From positions 1,312,978 to 1,376,977 of the forward strand of contig NZ_CP029829.1 in the NCBI RefSeq assembly GCF_003233655.1: a stretch of 64,000 nt of DNA, read 5' to 3'. This DNA comes from Azospirillum ramasamyi. GTDB taxonomy: Bacteria > Pseudomonadota > Alphaproteobacteria > Azospirillales > Azospirillaceae. The notes under the pieces are model-generated. The model was not told where the DNA came from. It made no database searches and saw nothing but the letters and a program-made list of their open reading frames with translations. Positions 24,694 through 32,453 of this stretch are shown here, in pieces. The first letter of the stretch is position 1. Each line of letters begins with the position of its first letter. A program made the translations under genes and the position numbers.

Positions 24694-25872
24694 ATGAAGG
24701 ACGTCACGCAGGACACGATTCTCGTTCACGCCGGCCGCGATCCGCGGAACAACCACGGCATCGTCAATCCGCCGGTCTACCACTGTTCGACCGTGCTGTT
24801 CCCGACCCTCGACGCGCTGGAGGAGAGCGACCGCAACACGTTGGAAGGCGTGCATTACGGCCGCATGGGCACGCCGACGACCTTCGCCTTCGAAGAGGCG
24901 GCGGCGGCGCTGGAGGGCGGATTCAAGGCGGTGAACACCGGTTCCGGGCTCGCCGCCATCGCGGTCGCCCTGTCGGCCTTCACCAAGGCCGGCGACCATG
25001 TGCTGATCACCGACAGCGCCTATGGCCCGACCCGGCGCTTCGCGAAGGAGACGCTGGCCCCCTACGGCGTCGAGGTGGAGTTCTACGATCCCTGCATCGG
25101 TGCCGGCATCGACGCGCTGCTGCGGCCGAACACCAGCGTGGTCTTCCTCGAATCGCCGGGTTCGCTGACCTTCGAGGTGCAGGACGTTCCGGCCATCGCC
25201 GCCGCGGCGAAGAAGGTCGGCGCCACGGTGATGATCGACAACACCTGGGCCACCCCGCTGTTCTTCCGCCCGTTCGACCATGGCGTCGACGTGTCGATCC
25301 ACGCCGCGACCAAATACATGGTGGGCCATGCCGACGCGATGCTGGGCGTCGTCACCTGCCGCGACGAGGCGAGCTGGACCCCGGTGAAGAAGGCGGCCAC
25401 CCGCTTCGGCATCTGCGGCGGACCGGACGACCTCTATCTCGGCCTGCGCGGACTGCGGACCCTGTCGGTGCGCATGCGCCAGCATCAGGAAAGCGCGCTG
25501 GCGCTCGCCGACTGGCTGGCGGCCCGGCCGGAAGTCACGCGCGTGCTGCACCCCGCCCGTCCCGACTTCCCCGGCCATGCCCTGTGGAAGCGCGACTTCA
25601 CCGGGTCGAGCGGGCTTTTCTCCATCGTCATCAACCGGGTGCCGCGCAAGGCGCTGGCGGCGATGCTGGACGGGATGGAGCTGTTCGGCATGGGCTACAG
25701 CTGGGGCGGCTTCGAAAGCCTGATCCTGCCGACGCGCCCGGCCGCCGTGCGCTCCGCCACCCGCTGGACCGATCCGGGACAGGTTCTCCGCCTGCATGCC
25801 GGGCTGGAAAGCGCCGACGACCTGATCCGCGACCTGGACGCCGGCTTCCGCCGGATGGCCGCCGCCCTGTGA
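24694..25872 (+). CDS. metC: Cystathionine beta-lyase
   Basis: 392 residues from ATG 24694 (MKDVTQDTILVHAGRDP), the usual family start; an in-frame ATG at 24643 is possible. Cys/Met-metabolism PLP fold with the PLP lysine in HAATKYMVGHAD, and the SGLAAIAVAL and IDNTWATPLFFRP motifs. It cleaves cystathionine to homocysteine, feeding methionine synthesis. The gene precedes hisI by 28 bp, probably in one transcript. Cystathionine gamma-synthase-like relatives exist in the family, but the overall pattern favours the lyase. Confidence 0.88.
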   Translation: MKDVTQDTILVHAGRDPRNNHGIVNPPVYHCSTVLFPTLDALEESDRNTLEGVHYGRMGTPTTFAFEEAAAALEGGFKAVNTGSGLAAIAVALSAFTKAGDHVLITDSAYGPTRRFAKETLAPYGVEVEFYDPCIGAGIDALLRPNTSVVFLESPGSLTFEVQDVPAIAAAAKKVGATVMIDNTWATPLFFRPFDHGVDVSIHAATKYMVGHADAMLGVVTCRDEASWTPVKKAATRFGICGGPDDLYLGLRGLRTLSVRMRQHQESALALADWLAARPEVTRVLHPARPDFPGHALWKRDFTGSSGLFSIVINRVPRKALAAMLDGMELFGMGYSWGGFESLILPTRPAAVRSATRWTDPGQVLRLHAGLESADDLIRDLDAGFRRMAAAL

Positions 25873-25900
25873 GGGGCGGACTCGTAAGGAGTGATTTGCC

Positions 25901-26365
25901 ATGACGGACACATCGCCACTTGATGCTGCGCCACTTGATGCGGCGCCATTCGATGCAGCGCCCTACGAGGAGGTTCTTGCGGCCATCCGCTTCACCGCCG
26001 ACGGTCTGGTGCCCGCCATCGCCCAGGCGGACGGCACCGGCGAGATCCTGATGATGGCCTGGATGAACCGCGATGCGGTGGTCGAGACGCTGGCGACCGG
26101 GCGGGTCTGCTACTGGTCACGCTCGCGCGGCGGGTTGTGGCGCAAGGGGGAGACCTCCGGCCAGGTGCAGCGGCTGAAGGACTTCCGGGTGGACTGCGAC
26201 GGCGACACCCTGCTTCTGATCGTGGAGCAGGATGGCGTCGCCTGCCACACCGGGCGGCGCAGCTGCTTCTACCGCGCTTGGCGCGACGGGCGGCTGGAGA
26301 CCATCCAGGAGGTCGCGACCGATCCCGCCATCCTCTATGGCGGGCATTCGCACAGCCACGGCTGA
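25901..26365 (+). CDS. hisI: Phosphoribosyl-AMP cyclohydrolase
   Basis: 154 residues. HisI core: IRFTADGLVPAIAQ, MMAWMNRDAVVETLATG, CYWSRSRGGLWRKGETSG, DCDGD, and the metal site CHTGRRSCFYR. It opens the ring of phosphoribosyl-AMP in histidine synthesis. The N-terminus before the core has a tandem PLDAA repeat (PLDAAPLDAAPFDAAP), encoded by a near-exact 15-bp repeat. The C-terminus is His-rich (GGHSHSHG). It ends 57 bp before the FNR box of small-RNA copy C. Confidence 0.93.
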   Translation: MTDTSPLDAAPLDAAPFDAAPYEEVLAAIRFTADGLVPAIAQADGTGEILMMAWMNRDAVVETLATGRVCYWSRSRGGLWRKGETSGQVQRLKDFRVDCDGDTLLLIVEQDGVACHTGRRSCFYRAWRDGRLETIQEVATDPAILYGGHSHSHG

Positions 26366-26422
26366 GCGGCCCGGACAGGCGTAAGGGCAGCTACCGAAGC
26401 GGTGACGGCTCGTGATCGATTG

Positions 26423-26436
26423 TTGATCCACATCAA
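26423..26436 (+). promoter_or_regulatory. FNR/FixK-type box of copy C
   Basis: TTGATCCACATCAA, a perfect TTGAT-N4-ATCAA. Its centre is 41.5 bp upstream of the T at 26471. The -10 TATAGA (26458-26463) follows at the expected distance. Confidence 0.78.
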
Positions 26437-26471
26437 CGCGACGCCCCCGCCGAAGGGTATAGAAACCTTCT

Positions 26472-26534
26472 TGTCTCTAACCCTCCCTATATATGACTGC
26501 GCCGGGCGTTCCTATGAACGCCCGGTTATTTTTT
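26472..26534 (+). ncRNA. Candidate FNR-controlled small RNA, copy C
   Basis: A third copy, on the plus strand downstream of hisI. The 5' end UGUCUCUAACCCUCCCUAUA matches copy A for 17 positions. It is followed by a 10-bp terminator stem CCGGGCGTTC/GAACGCCCGG (26502-26511 with 26516-26525) and a U-rich tract to about 26534. A good -10 (TATAGA) and an FNR-type box are placed as in copies A and B. No reading frame or coding neighbour explains it. Confidence 0.72.
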
Positions 26535-26937
26535 GCCCGGCTTCCGGCATCGCGATCTCGGTCATCGAATGGCGCGTTCGCGCCGCCGAACCTCTTTCGG
26601 ACGATCCGCTCCGCCACTGTCTTCCGACCGGGGCCTAAAGCCTTCCTGTGGACGGCATGCCCTTCGGCCCAGCCCGAGATGTCCTTTTTCAAACTGAAAC
26701 CTGTCCATAAGGCGGAGAAAGTCCACTTTCTGCCCCAGCAACAACCCCATTCCAGTCACGAATACATCGAAAAAAGAAACATAATGAATGAATGACTCAA
26801 TCAATATATGATTATCTGTGTCATTTCCTCAAGCTCCCTTTGTGTTGCTCCTTTATCGCTTTTCTACCGCCCCGCCCACATGGTTAACATCTGGTTAATC
26901 GTTAACAACGCGTTAACGGCACAGATGGAGAGACGCC
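26535..26937. other. AT-richer region upstream of the RTX gene
   Basis: About 400 bp without a gene I can support; a short minus-strand frame here has no site or family. From about 26740 the base composition drops strongly. The last 60 bp carry four TTAA cores within 37 bp (26883-26918, as GTTAAC or GGTTAA units), then a GGAG site for the RTX gene. It probably holds the RTX promoter and operator sites. Confidence 0.5.
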
Positions 26938-27618
26938 ATGCGCCAGTTTTGGGGGACTTCGAACAACGACACCATGACCGGCACCGCCTATGACGACCGT
27001 CTCGACGGTCTGGACGGCGACGACCGCATCAACGGCGCCGGCGGAAACGATCAGGTTTACGGCGAACGCGGAAACGACTCGCTGCTCGGCGGGCTGGGCG
27101 ATGACAGGCTCCATGGCGGCGACGGGAACGATTGGCTCGGCGATCCCTATGGCAACGAACCCGGCAACGATTCGATGTGGGGTGACGCCGGCAACGACCA
27201 GCTGTTCGGCGGCGACGGGAACGACTGGCTGGACGGCGGCACCGGCGATGACATTCTCAAGGGCATGCGCGGCAACGACACCATGATCGGCGGCAGCGGC
27301 AACGACATGCTGTACGACAGCTTCCGCGACGGCGGTGCCGACCTGTTCCAGCCGGGCACCGGCAACGACACCATGGTCAGCTACTATGACGGTCTGCCCG
27401 ACCGTTTCCTGATCGAGCAGGCGGCCGGCGGCTTCGGCACCGACACGATCAATTACTTCGAGAAGGGCATCGACCAGATCGAGTTCCGCGGCTATCACGC
27501 CTGGGAAATGGGAATGACCAACAACGGCTCAGCCACCACCTTCGCCTTCATCGACGGCTCTTCTCTGACGGTCGATCAGATCGGGCTCAACGCCGGACAG
27601 GACTTCATCTTCACCTGA
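26938..27618 (+). CDS. RTX (hemolysin-type calcium-binding repeat) protein
   Basis: 226 residues. Several GGxGxDxLx-type nonapeptides fill about 25-125 (GGAGNDQVYG-like and GGDGNDWLDGGTGDDIL units), binding calcium when outside the cell. No signal peptide is present. The C-terminal 80 residues, ending in an FIFT-like hydrophobic tail, resemble the type I secretion signal. There is no enzymatic domain, so it may be a surface or matrix protein. No exporter lies beside it, though a TolC is at 302-1705. The start is ATG 26938 with GGAG 7 bp upstream. Regulation by the AT-rich upstream region is likely. Confidence 0.85.
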   Translation: MRQFWGTSNNDTMTGTAYDDRLDGLDGDDRINGAGGNDQVYGERGNDSLLGGLGDDRLHGGDGNDWLGDPYGNEPGNDSMWGDAGNDQLFGGDGNDWLDGGTGDDILKGMRGNDTMIGGSGNDMLYDSFRDGGADLFQPGTGNDTMVSYYDGLPDRFLIEQAAGGFGTDTINYFEKGIDQIEFRGYHAWEMGMTNNGSATTFAFIDGSSLTVDQIGLNAGQDFIFT

Positions 27619-27758
27619 CCTGCCCGGACGGAGGGCGCCCGCGGGCGATGGGGGCACTCCGTCGGCGAGCGGAACCGCCGGCACTGTTTGCTCTGTTGCA
27701 GTGGAGATCGCATCTGCGCCGTTCGAAGGCGCGCCGCCAGTAGAAGGACCAGGAACCG

Positions 27759-28250
27759 ATGGATCAACGCCGCCATTCCTTCCGACCGCGCCGCCTGCTC
27801 CTGTCGGCGTTCCTCCTGCCGGCATTGGCGTTGGGCGCCTGCGCCGCTTCCTCCGACATGGGCGGCGTGCCCTCGGCGCAAGTGGCGACCACACCGCCGA
27901 TCGAACTGGTCGGGCTGACGGTTCAGACGCCTGACGGCGCGCGCATCCTGGGCAACGTGACCGACCTGGTGATCGGGCCGAACAACCAGGTGGAACAGGC
28001 GATCGTCAGTGTCGGCACTCCCCGCTACCCGACCGAGCGCACGGTGGTGGTCGACAGTGAATACCTGCGTTATTCCCCCAACCGTCAGGCCGTGATTCTC
28101 ACCGACATGACGGTGGAGCAGTTCGCCGCCCTGCCCGCCGCCGGAGGCAACGACCGCATGATGTCGTACGGCCGTCCCGGCAGCGGGTCGCCCCTCGCGT
28201 CCGGCAGCCCGGCGCCGACCAACTGGACCGGGGCCACCGAAACCCGCTGA
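27759..28250 (+). CDS. PRC-barrel-like lipoprotein
   Basis: 163 residues. A lipoprotein signal peptide (RRLLLSAFLLPALALG) ends in the lipobox LALGAC, so Cys would carry the lipid. Residues about 48-105 form a PRC-barrel-like fold (VQTPDGARILGNVTDLVIGP, QVEQAIVSVG). The rest is proline/serine-rich, with no known enzyme motif. It is likely an envelope protein. Convergent with dctM, with a shared terminator at 28296-28320. Confidence 0.72.
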   Translation: MDQRRHSFRPRRLLLSAFLLPALALGACAASSDMGGVPSAQVATTPPIELVGLTVQTPDGARILGNVTDLVIGPNNQVEQAIVSVGTPRYPTERTVVVDSEYLRYSPNRQAVILTDMTVEQFAALPAAGGNDRMMSYGRPGSGSPLASGSPAPTNWTGATETR

Positions 28251-28295
28251 TCCCTCTCGCCGACACTTTCCCAGTGGATAGCTGCGCATAAAAAT

Positions 28296-28320
28296 GGGGG
28301 GCCGGACGAACCGGCCCCCC
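28296..28320. terminator. Bidirectional terminator between the PRC-barrel gene and dctM
   Basis: A perfect 10-bp stem (GGGGGGCCGG with CCGGCCCCCC) closes a 5-nt loop. T-rich sequence follows on both sides (TTCTT on the plus strand, TTTT on the minus strand). Confidence 0.85.
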
Positions 28321-28355
28321 TTCTTCGTTCAGGTTTCCGTTTGGGCTCTTCGCCG

Positions 28356-29867
28356 TCACTTGCCCTGAAGCTGCTTCATGATGTCGTCGGCCTGATTGTT
28401 CTCCGGCTCGCCGGGAGCACCGAAGGGCGGAGGCATGTCCTGACTGTCGAAGGCCGGGATCTCGATCCTCACGTCGTCCAGGTTGATCGCCGGTCCCTTG
28501 TCGCGGCCGGCATCGACCATTTCCGGGAAGGCGATGACGAGGGCGACCATGATGAGCTGGATGACCACGAAGGGCACCGCACCCCAGTAGATCTGGCCGG
28601 TGGTGATCTTCGCGATCGTCTTCCCGGTTATCTTGTCGATGTAATCCGTCTTCGGCGCCACCGACCGCAGGAAGAACAGGGCGAAGCCGAAGGGCGGGTG
28701 CATGAAGCTGGTCTGCATGTTGACGCCCAGCAGCACGCCGAACCAGATCAGGTCGATGCCCATCTTGTCCGCCACCGGCCCCAGCAGGGGAACGATGATG
28801 AAGGCCAGCTCGAAGAAATCGAGGAAGAAGGCCAGGATGAAGATCAGGATGTTGCAGACGATCAGGAAGCCCACCTGGCCGCCCGGCAGGCCGGTCATCA
28901 GATGTTCGACCCAGAGGTCGCCGTCGACGGCGCGGAAGACCAGACCGAACACGGTCGAGCCGATCAGGATGAACACCACGAAGGTCGACAGCTTGGCGGT
29001 GGTATCCATCGCCTGGCGCATCAGGGACCAGCTCAGCTTCTTCTTCGCCAGAGCCAGCAGGATGGCGCCCGACGCACCCATGGCGCCGCCCTCCGTCGGG
29101 GTGGCGATGCCGAGGAAGATGGTGCCCAGCACCAGGAAGATCAGCACCAGAGGCGGCATCAACGACGTGATGACGCGCAGCAGCAGCTTGAAGCCGTGCA
29201 GCGTGCGGGCTTCCATGGGCAGGGCCGGGACCGCCGACGGGCGGATGAGGCTGGTGATCAAAATGTAGCCGGTATAGAGGCCGGTCAGGACCAGACCGGG
29301 GATCAGCGCGCCGGCATACATGTCGCCGACCGAACGGCCGAGCTGGTCGGCCAGCACGATCAGCACCAGAGACGGCGGGATGATCTGGGCCAGCGTGCCC
29401 GATGCGGCGATGACGCCGGTCGCGATCCGGCGGTCATAGCCGTAGCGCAGCATGATCGGCAGCGAGATCAGGCCCATGGAGATGACCGAGGCGGCGACGA
29501 CGCCGGTGGTCGCCGCCAGCAGAGCGCCGACGAAGATCACCGCATAGGCCAGACCGCCGCGGATCGGGCCGAACAGCTGCCCGATCGTGTCGAGCAGATC
29601 CTCGGCCATTCCCGATCTCTCCAGGATCAGGCCCATGAAGGTGAAGAAGGGAATGGCCAGCAGCGTGTCGTTGCGCATGATGCCGAACACGCGTTCGGGC
29701 AGCGCCTGCAACAGCGCCGGGGTCAGCAAACCCAGCTCGATGCCGATCAGACCGAAAAGCAGGCCGTTCGCGGCGAGCGCGAAGGCGACCGGGAAACCCA
29801 TCAACAGGAACATAATCAAGGCGCCGAACATAAGCGGCGCCATATTCGTGGTTACGAACTCGACCAT
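28356..29867 (-). CDS. dctM: TRAP transporter large permease
   Basis: 503 residues, of which about 420 form the typical DctM/TRAP-T 12-helix core (MFGALIMFLLMGFPVAFAL, FFTFMGLILERSGMAEDLLD, LGIATPTEGGAMGASGA, FFELAFIIVPLLGP). A C-terminal extension follows (IEIPAFDSQDMPPPFGAPGE), which is unusual but seen in related species as far as I recall. It works with the small permease DctQ and a periplasmic binding protein to import carboxylates using the sodium or proton gradient. dctQ lies 18 bp upstream in transcription, but no dctP is nearby. Confidence 0.92.
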   Translation of the reverse strand: MVEFVTTNMAPLMFGALIMFLLMGFPVAFALAANGLLFGLIGIELGLLTPALLQALPERVFGIMRNDTLLAIPFFTFMGLILERSGMAEDLLDTIGQLFGPIRGGLAYAVIFVGALLAATTGVVAASVISMGLISLPIMLRYGYDRRIATGVIAASGTLAQIIPPSLVLIVLADQLGRSVGDMYAGALIPGLVLTGLYTGYILITSLIRPSAVPALPMEARTLHGFKLLLRVITSLMPPLVLIFLVLGTIFLGIATPTEGGAMGASGAILLALAKKKLSWSLMRQAMDTTAKLSTFVVFILIGSTVFGLVFRAVDGDLWVEHLMTGLPGGQVGFLIVCNILIFILAFFLDFFELAFIIVPLLGPVADKMGIDLIWFGVLLGVNMQTSFMHPPFGFALFFLRSVAPKTDYIDKITGKTIAKITTGQIYWGAVPFVVIQLIMVALVIAFPEMVDAGRDKGPAINLDDVRIEIPAFDSQDMPPPFGAPGEPENNQADDIMKQLQGK

Positions 29868-29885
29868 CAGGGGCGCTCCCGGTCC

Positions 29886-30425
29886 TTAGGAATGGCTGTG
29901 CATCTTCTCGCCCGGCTCATCGCGATGGCCGGTGAGATAGGCGATGCGCTTGATCAGTTCGGACACGCCCTGCGCGGTGAGCAGGAAGAAGCCGACCGGG
30001 ACCAGAAGCTTCGCAGGCCAGCGGACCAGGCCGCCGGCGTCGCTCGACATCTCGTTGGAGACATAGCTGTCCCAGAACATCGGCCAGGACAGCACCATGA
30101 TCAGGATCGTCATCGGGAACATGAAGAACAGGATCCCGAAGATGTCGACCCAGGACTGCACCCGTTTGGAGAAGCGGCCGATCACGATGTCGATGCGGAT
30201 ATGCTCGTTGCGCAGGAAGGTATAGCCCGCGCACAACAGAAACACGGCGGAGAACAGATACCACTGCAGCTCCAGCCAGGCGTTGGAGCTTGTATTGAGC
30301 GTATAGCGGATGACCGCGTTGCCCGAACTGACGACGACGGCAACCAGCACGAGCCAATATGTCAGCTTGCCGATGCCGTCGTTCACGGCATCGATCAGCC
30401 CGCTGAGTTTGAGCAGAGCTCTCAA
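29886..30425 (-). CDS. dctQ: TRAP transporter small permease
   Basis: 179 residues from TTG 30425. That start is chosen because a strong GGGAGG (30435-30440) stands 9 bp upstream and the protein then begins MRALLKLSGLIDAVNDG, as in the family. The frame is open to 30614, but that part is low in coding character. Four helices are visible, with the LRNEHIRIDIVIGRFSKRVQ signature of TRAP DctQ. It is followed by dctM. An 11-nt stretch over its ribosome-binding site is complementary to the core of candidate small RNA B. Confidence 0.85.
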   Translation of the reverse strand: MRALLKLSGLIDAVNDGIGKLTYWLVLVAVVVSSGNAVIRYTLNTSSNAWLELQWYLFSAVFLLCAGYTFLRNEHIRIDIVIGRFSKRVQSWVDIFGILFFMFPMTILIMVLSWPMFWDSYVSNEMSSDAGGLVRWPAKLLVPVGFFLLTAQGVSELIKRIAYLTGHRDEPGEKMHSHS

Positions 30426-30662
30426 AGGAGAAACCTCCCTGTTGCAGGGGGAAGCGGCCTCGACCGTCCCCTTTTGCTTTTGTTGCAGCCGCATGGACGC
30501 GACAGGTCGCAACCCTCTCTCGGAAGGAGGGTATACCAAAAGATAAGTTTGGACGGGACTATTCCTTTCCGGGCATTCACCGGCAAGGGCTACGTTGGAG
30601 CTACGTAAAAACACGTAGATCCGACTGCGGTGCGGACCGGATGCACCGACTCCGAAACCGCG

Positions 30663-31403
30663 TCACTCCTCCGCCGGGATGTCCGCGGTCCGCCAGCCGT
30701 CCTCGCCCAGGCACTCCAGCGGGTGGAACTTCGCCTTGTAGGCCATCTTACGGCTGTGGGCGATCCAATAGCCGAGATAGACATAGGGCATACCGGCCAG
30801 CCGCGCCCGTTCGATCAGGCCGAGGATCATGAAAGTGCCGAGGCTGCGGCGATCCTGCGCCGCATCGTAGAAACTGTAGACCGCCGAATAACCGTCCGCC
30901 AGCCGGTCGGTCAGCATGCACCCCACCAGTTGGCCGCGCTCGTCGCGGGCCTCCAGCAGGCTCGTGTCCGCCCTGCCCTCGTCAACCATGGCGGCGAAAT
31001 CGCCCATCGCCATGCGGGCCATGTCCGAATCGCCATGGCGGGAGTTCTGGTAGAGCGAGAAAAGCCGGTACTGCTCGGACGTGGCGTAGGCCGGCCGCTC
31101 GGCCAGCGTCACCCCTGCGTTCAGTTTCAGAACCCGGCGTTGCGATCGCGACGGCACGAACTCCGCGACCGGAACGCGCACCGGCACGCAGGCCTGGCAG
31201 TTGGGGCAGACCGGGCGATAGACGATGTCGTGGCTGCGGCGGAAGCCGGCCCGCGACAGGGTCGAATTCACCTCGGTCGCGTAGGGACCGATCAGGCGCG
31301 TGAACAGCTTGCGTTCCACACGCCCCGGCAGATAGGGACAGGGCATGGGCCCCGACCGGAAGAATTGCTGCAGGGGACGCTGCGGCGGCTGGATGACCGA
31401 CAT
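30663..31403 (-). CDS. bpt: Aspartate/glutamate leucyltransferase
   Basis: 246 residues from ATG 31403 (MSVIQPPQRPLQQFF). The Ate/Bpt family transfers a leucine from tRNA to the N-terminus of proteins, marking them for ClpS-ClpAP degradation. Family markers seen: the CPY motif at about 22-24, CPNCQACVPVR, SVYSFYDAAQDRRSLGT-like core, and GMPYVYLGYWI near the end. Length is usual. It is the only N-end-rule gene in view; clpS is not in the window. No unusual feature. Confidence 0.92.
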   Translation of the reverse strand: MSVIQPPQRPLQQFFRSGPMPCPYLPGRVERKLFTRLIGPYATEVNSTLSRAGFRRSHDIVYRPVCPNCQACVPVRVPVAEFVPSRSQRRVLKLNAGVTLAERPAYATSEQYRLFSLYQNSRHGDSDMARMAMGDFAAMVDEGRADTSLLEARDERGQLVGCMLTDRLADGYSAVYSFYDAAQDRRSLGTFMILGLIERARLAGMPYVYLGYWIAHSRKMAYKAKFHPLECLGEDGWRTADIPAEE

Positions 31404-31475
31404 GCTAACCGACAACCACCACGACAGTGAGGACGACACGGAGGAGCGTCGCCGCCCCTCCGCCGGACCCGCAGC

Positions 31476-32453
31476 TTACTGCGACTGGCTCTGAACCGCC
31501 AGAGGCGGCTGAACGCCGAAGAACGCCTGGGCGATCTCGGTGGTGATGATGCTCAATTGCAGCTGGATCCAGTCGAGATACTGGTGCAGGCCGTCGCGCA
31601 GCACCGCGTCGATCGGCCGGGACAGCAGCGCGGCCAGCAGTTCGTCAACTCGCTCCATCGCCGCCGACCCGCCGCGCAGGTCGTAGCGCGAGCGCATCCG
31701 CGTCAGCACCCCGTCGATCTGCCGCACGCACATCACCACCGACCGCGGAAACCCCTCGTTGTACAGCATGAAGCCGGCGACGGTGGTCGGCGACATGCCG
31801 CGGGGGTAGACGCGGCGGAAGGCGTGGTAGCCGGCGGTGCAGCGCAGGACCGTCGTCCATTGGCTGACGTCCAGCGTGGAACCGACGTCCAGCGGCGACG
31901 GCAGCAGGGTGTGGTACTTGATGTCGAGCAGGCGCGTGGTCTGGTCCGCCCGCTCGATGTACTTGCCCATCTGGTAGAAGTACCAGCCCTGGTCGCGGTA
32001 GAAGGTGCCCTCCGTGATGCCGGTGTGGGTCTGGCACTCCTCCTTGATCCAGGTGCAGACCTTGGACAGGTTCTGCGCCGCCACGTCCTTGACCGACATC
32101 TCCAGCAGCTTGTTGTGGAACACATTGATCTGCGCCCACATCTCCGTCGAGATCCAGGGGCGCAGGGTCCGTGCGTTCTCCCGCGCCATCCTCAGCATCG
32201 ACAGCAGCGAATTCTGGTTCTGCGCGTCGAACATGTAGTAGTGGATCACCGCCTCCGCCGTCGGGCGGTCATGGCGGCTGAAGAAGTCCTTCTCGTCGGC
32301 ATTCAGCTGGACGATGGAGAACCAGTTGGTGGCCCCGCGGGTGTCGCGCGCGAAGGTTTCGTGCACGTCCAGGATGCGGGCCAGATTTTCGGCCCGCTCC
32401 ATGTAGCGGGCCATCCAGAAAATGCACTCGGCGTAACGGGACAGCAGGTTCAT
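31476..32453 (-). CDS. Alpha-E domain protein
   Basis: 325 residues, all helical, with no enzyme motif. It begins MNLLSRYAECIFWMARYMER, the hallmark of the alpha-E family, and contains ERADQTTRLLDIKYHTLLPS. These proteins usually accompany circularly permuted ATP-grasp enzymes and transglutaminase-like proteases in an unassigned peptide-synthesis system. Here it overlaps the ATP-grasp gene by 4 bp (ATGA), so the two are translationally coupled. The transglutaminase partner is not adjacent. Confidence 0.88.
   Translation of the reverse strand: MNLLSRYAECIFWMARYMERAENLARILDVHETFARDTRGATNWFSIVQLNADEKDFFSRHDRPTAEAVIHYYMFDAQNQNSLLSMLRMARENARTLRPWISTEMWAQINVFHNKLLEMSVKDVAAQNLSKVCTWIKEECQTHTGITEGTFYRDQGWYFYQMGKYIERADQTTRLLDIKYHTLLPSPLDVGSTLDVSQWTTVLRCTAGYHAFRRVYPRGMSPTTVAGFMLYNEGFPRSVVMCVRQIDGVLTRMRSRYDLRGGSAAMERVDELLAALLSRPIDAVLRDGLHQYLDWIQLQLSIITTEIAQAFFGVQPPLAVQSQSQ

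Noticed and set aside
26562..26804. Minus-strand frame upstream of the RTX gene
   Set aside because: No ribosome-binding site, no family and mixed codon use; the region looks like promoter DNA.
28341..30608. Very long plus-strand frame opposite dctM and dctQ
   Set aside because: It mirrors two clearly recognisable TRAP permease genes and is rich in Asp, Gln and Arg, as expected of antisense frames in GC-rich genes.
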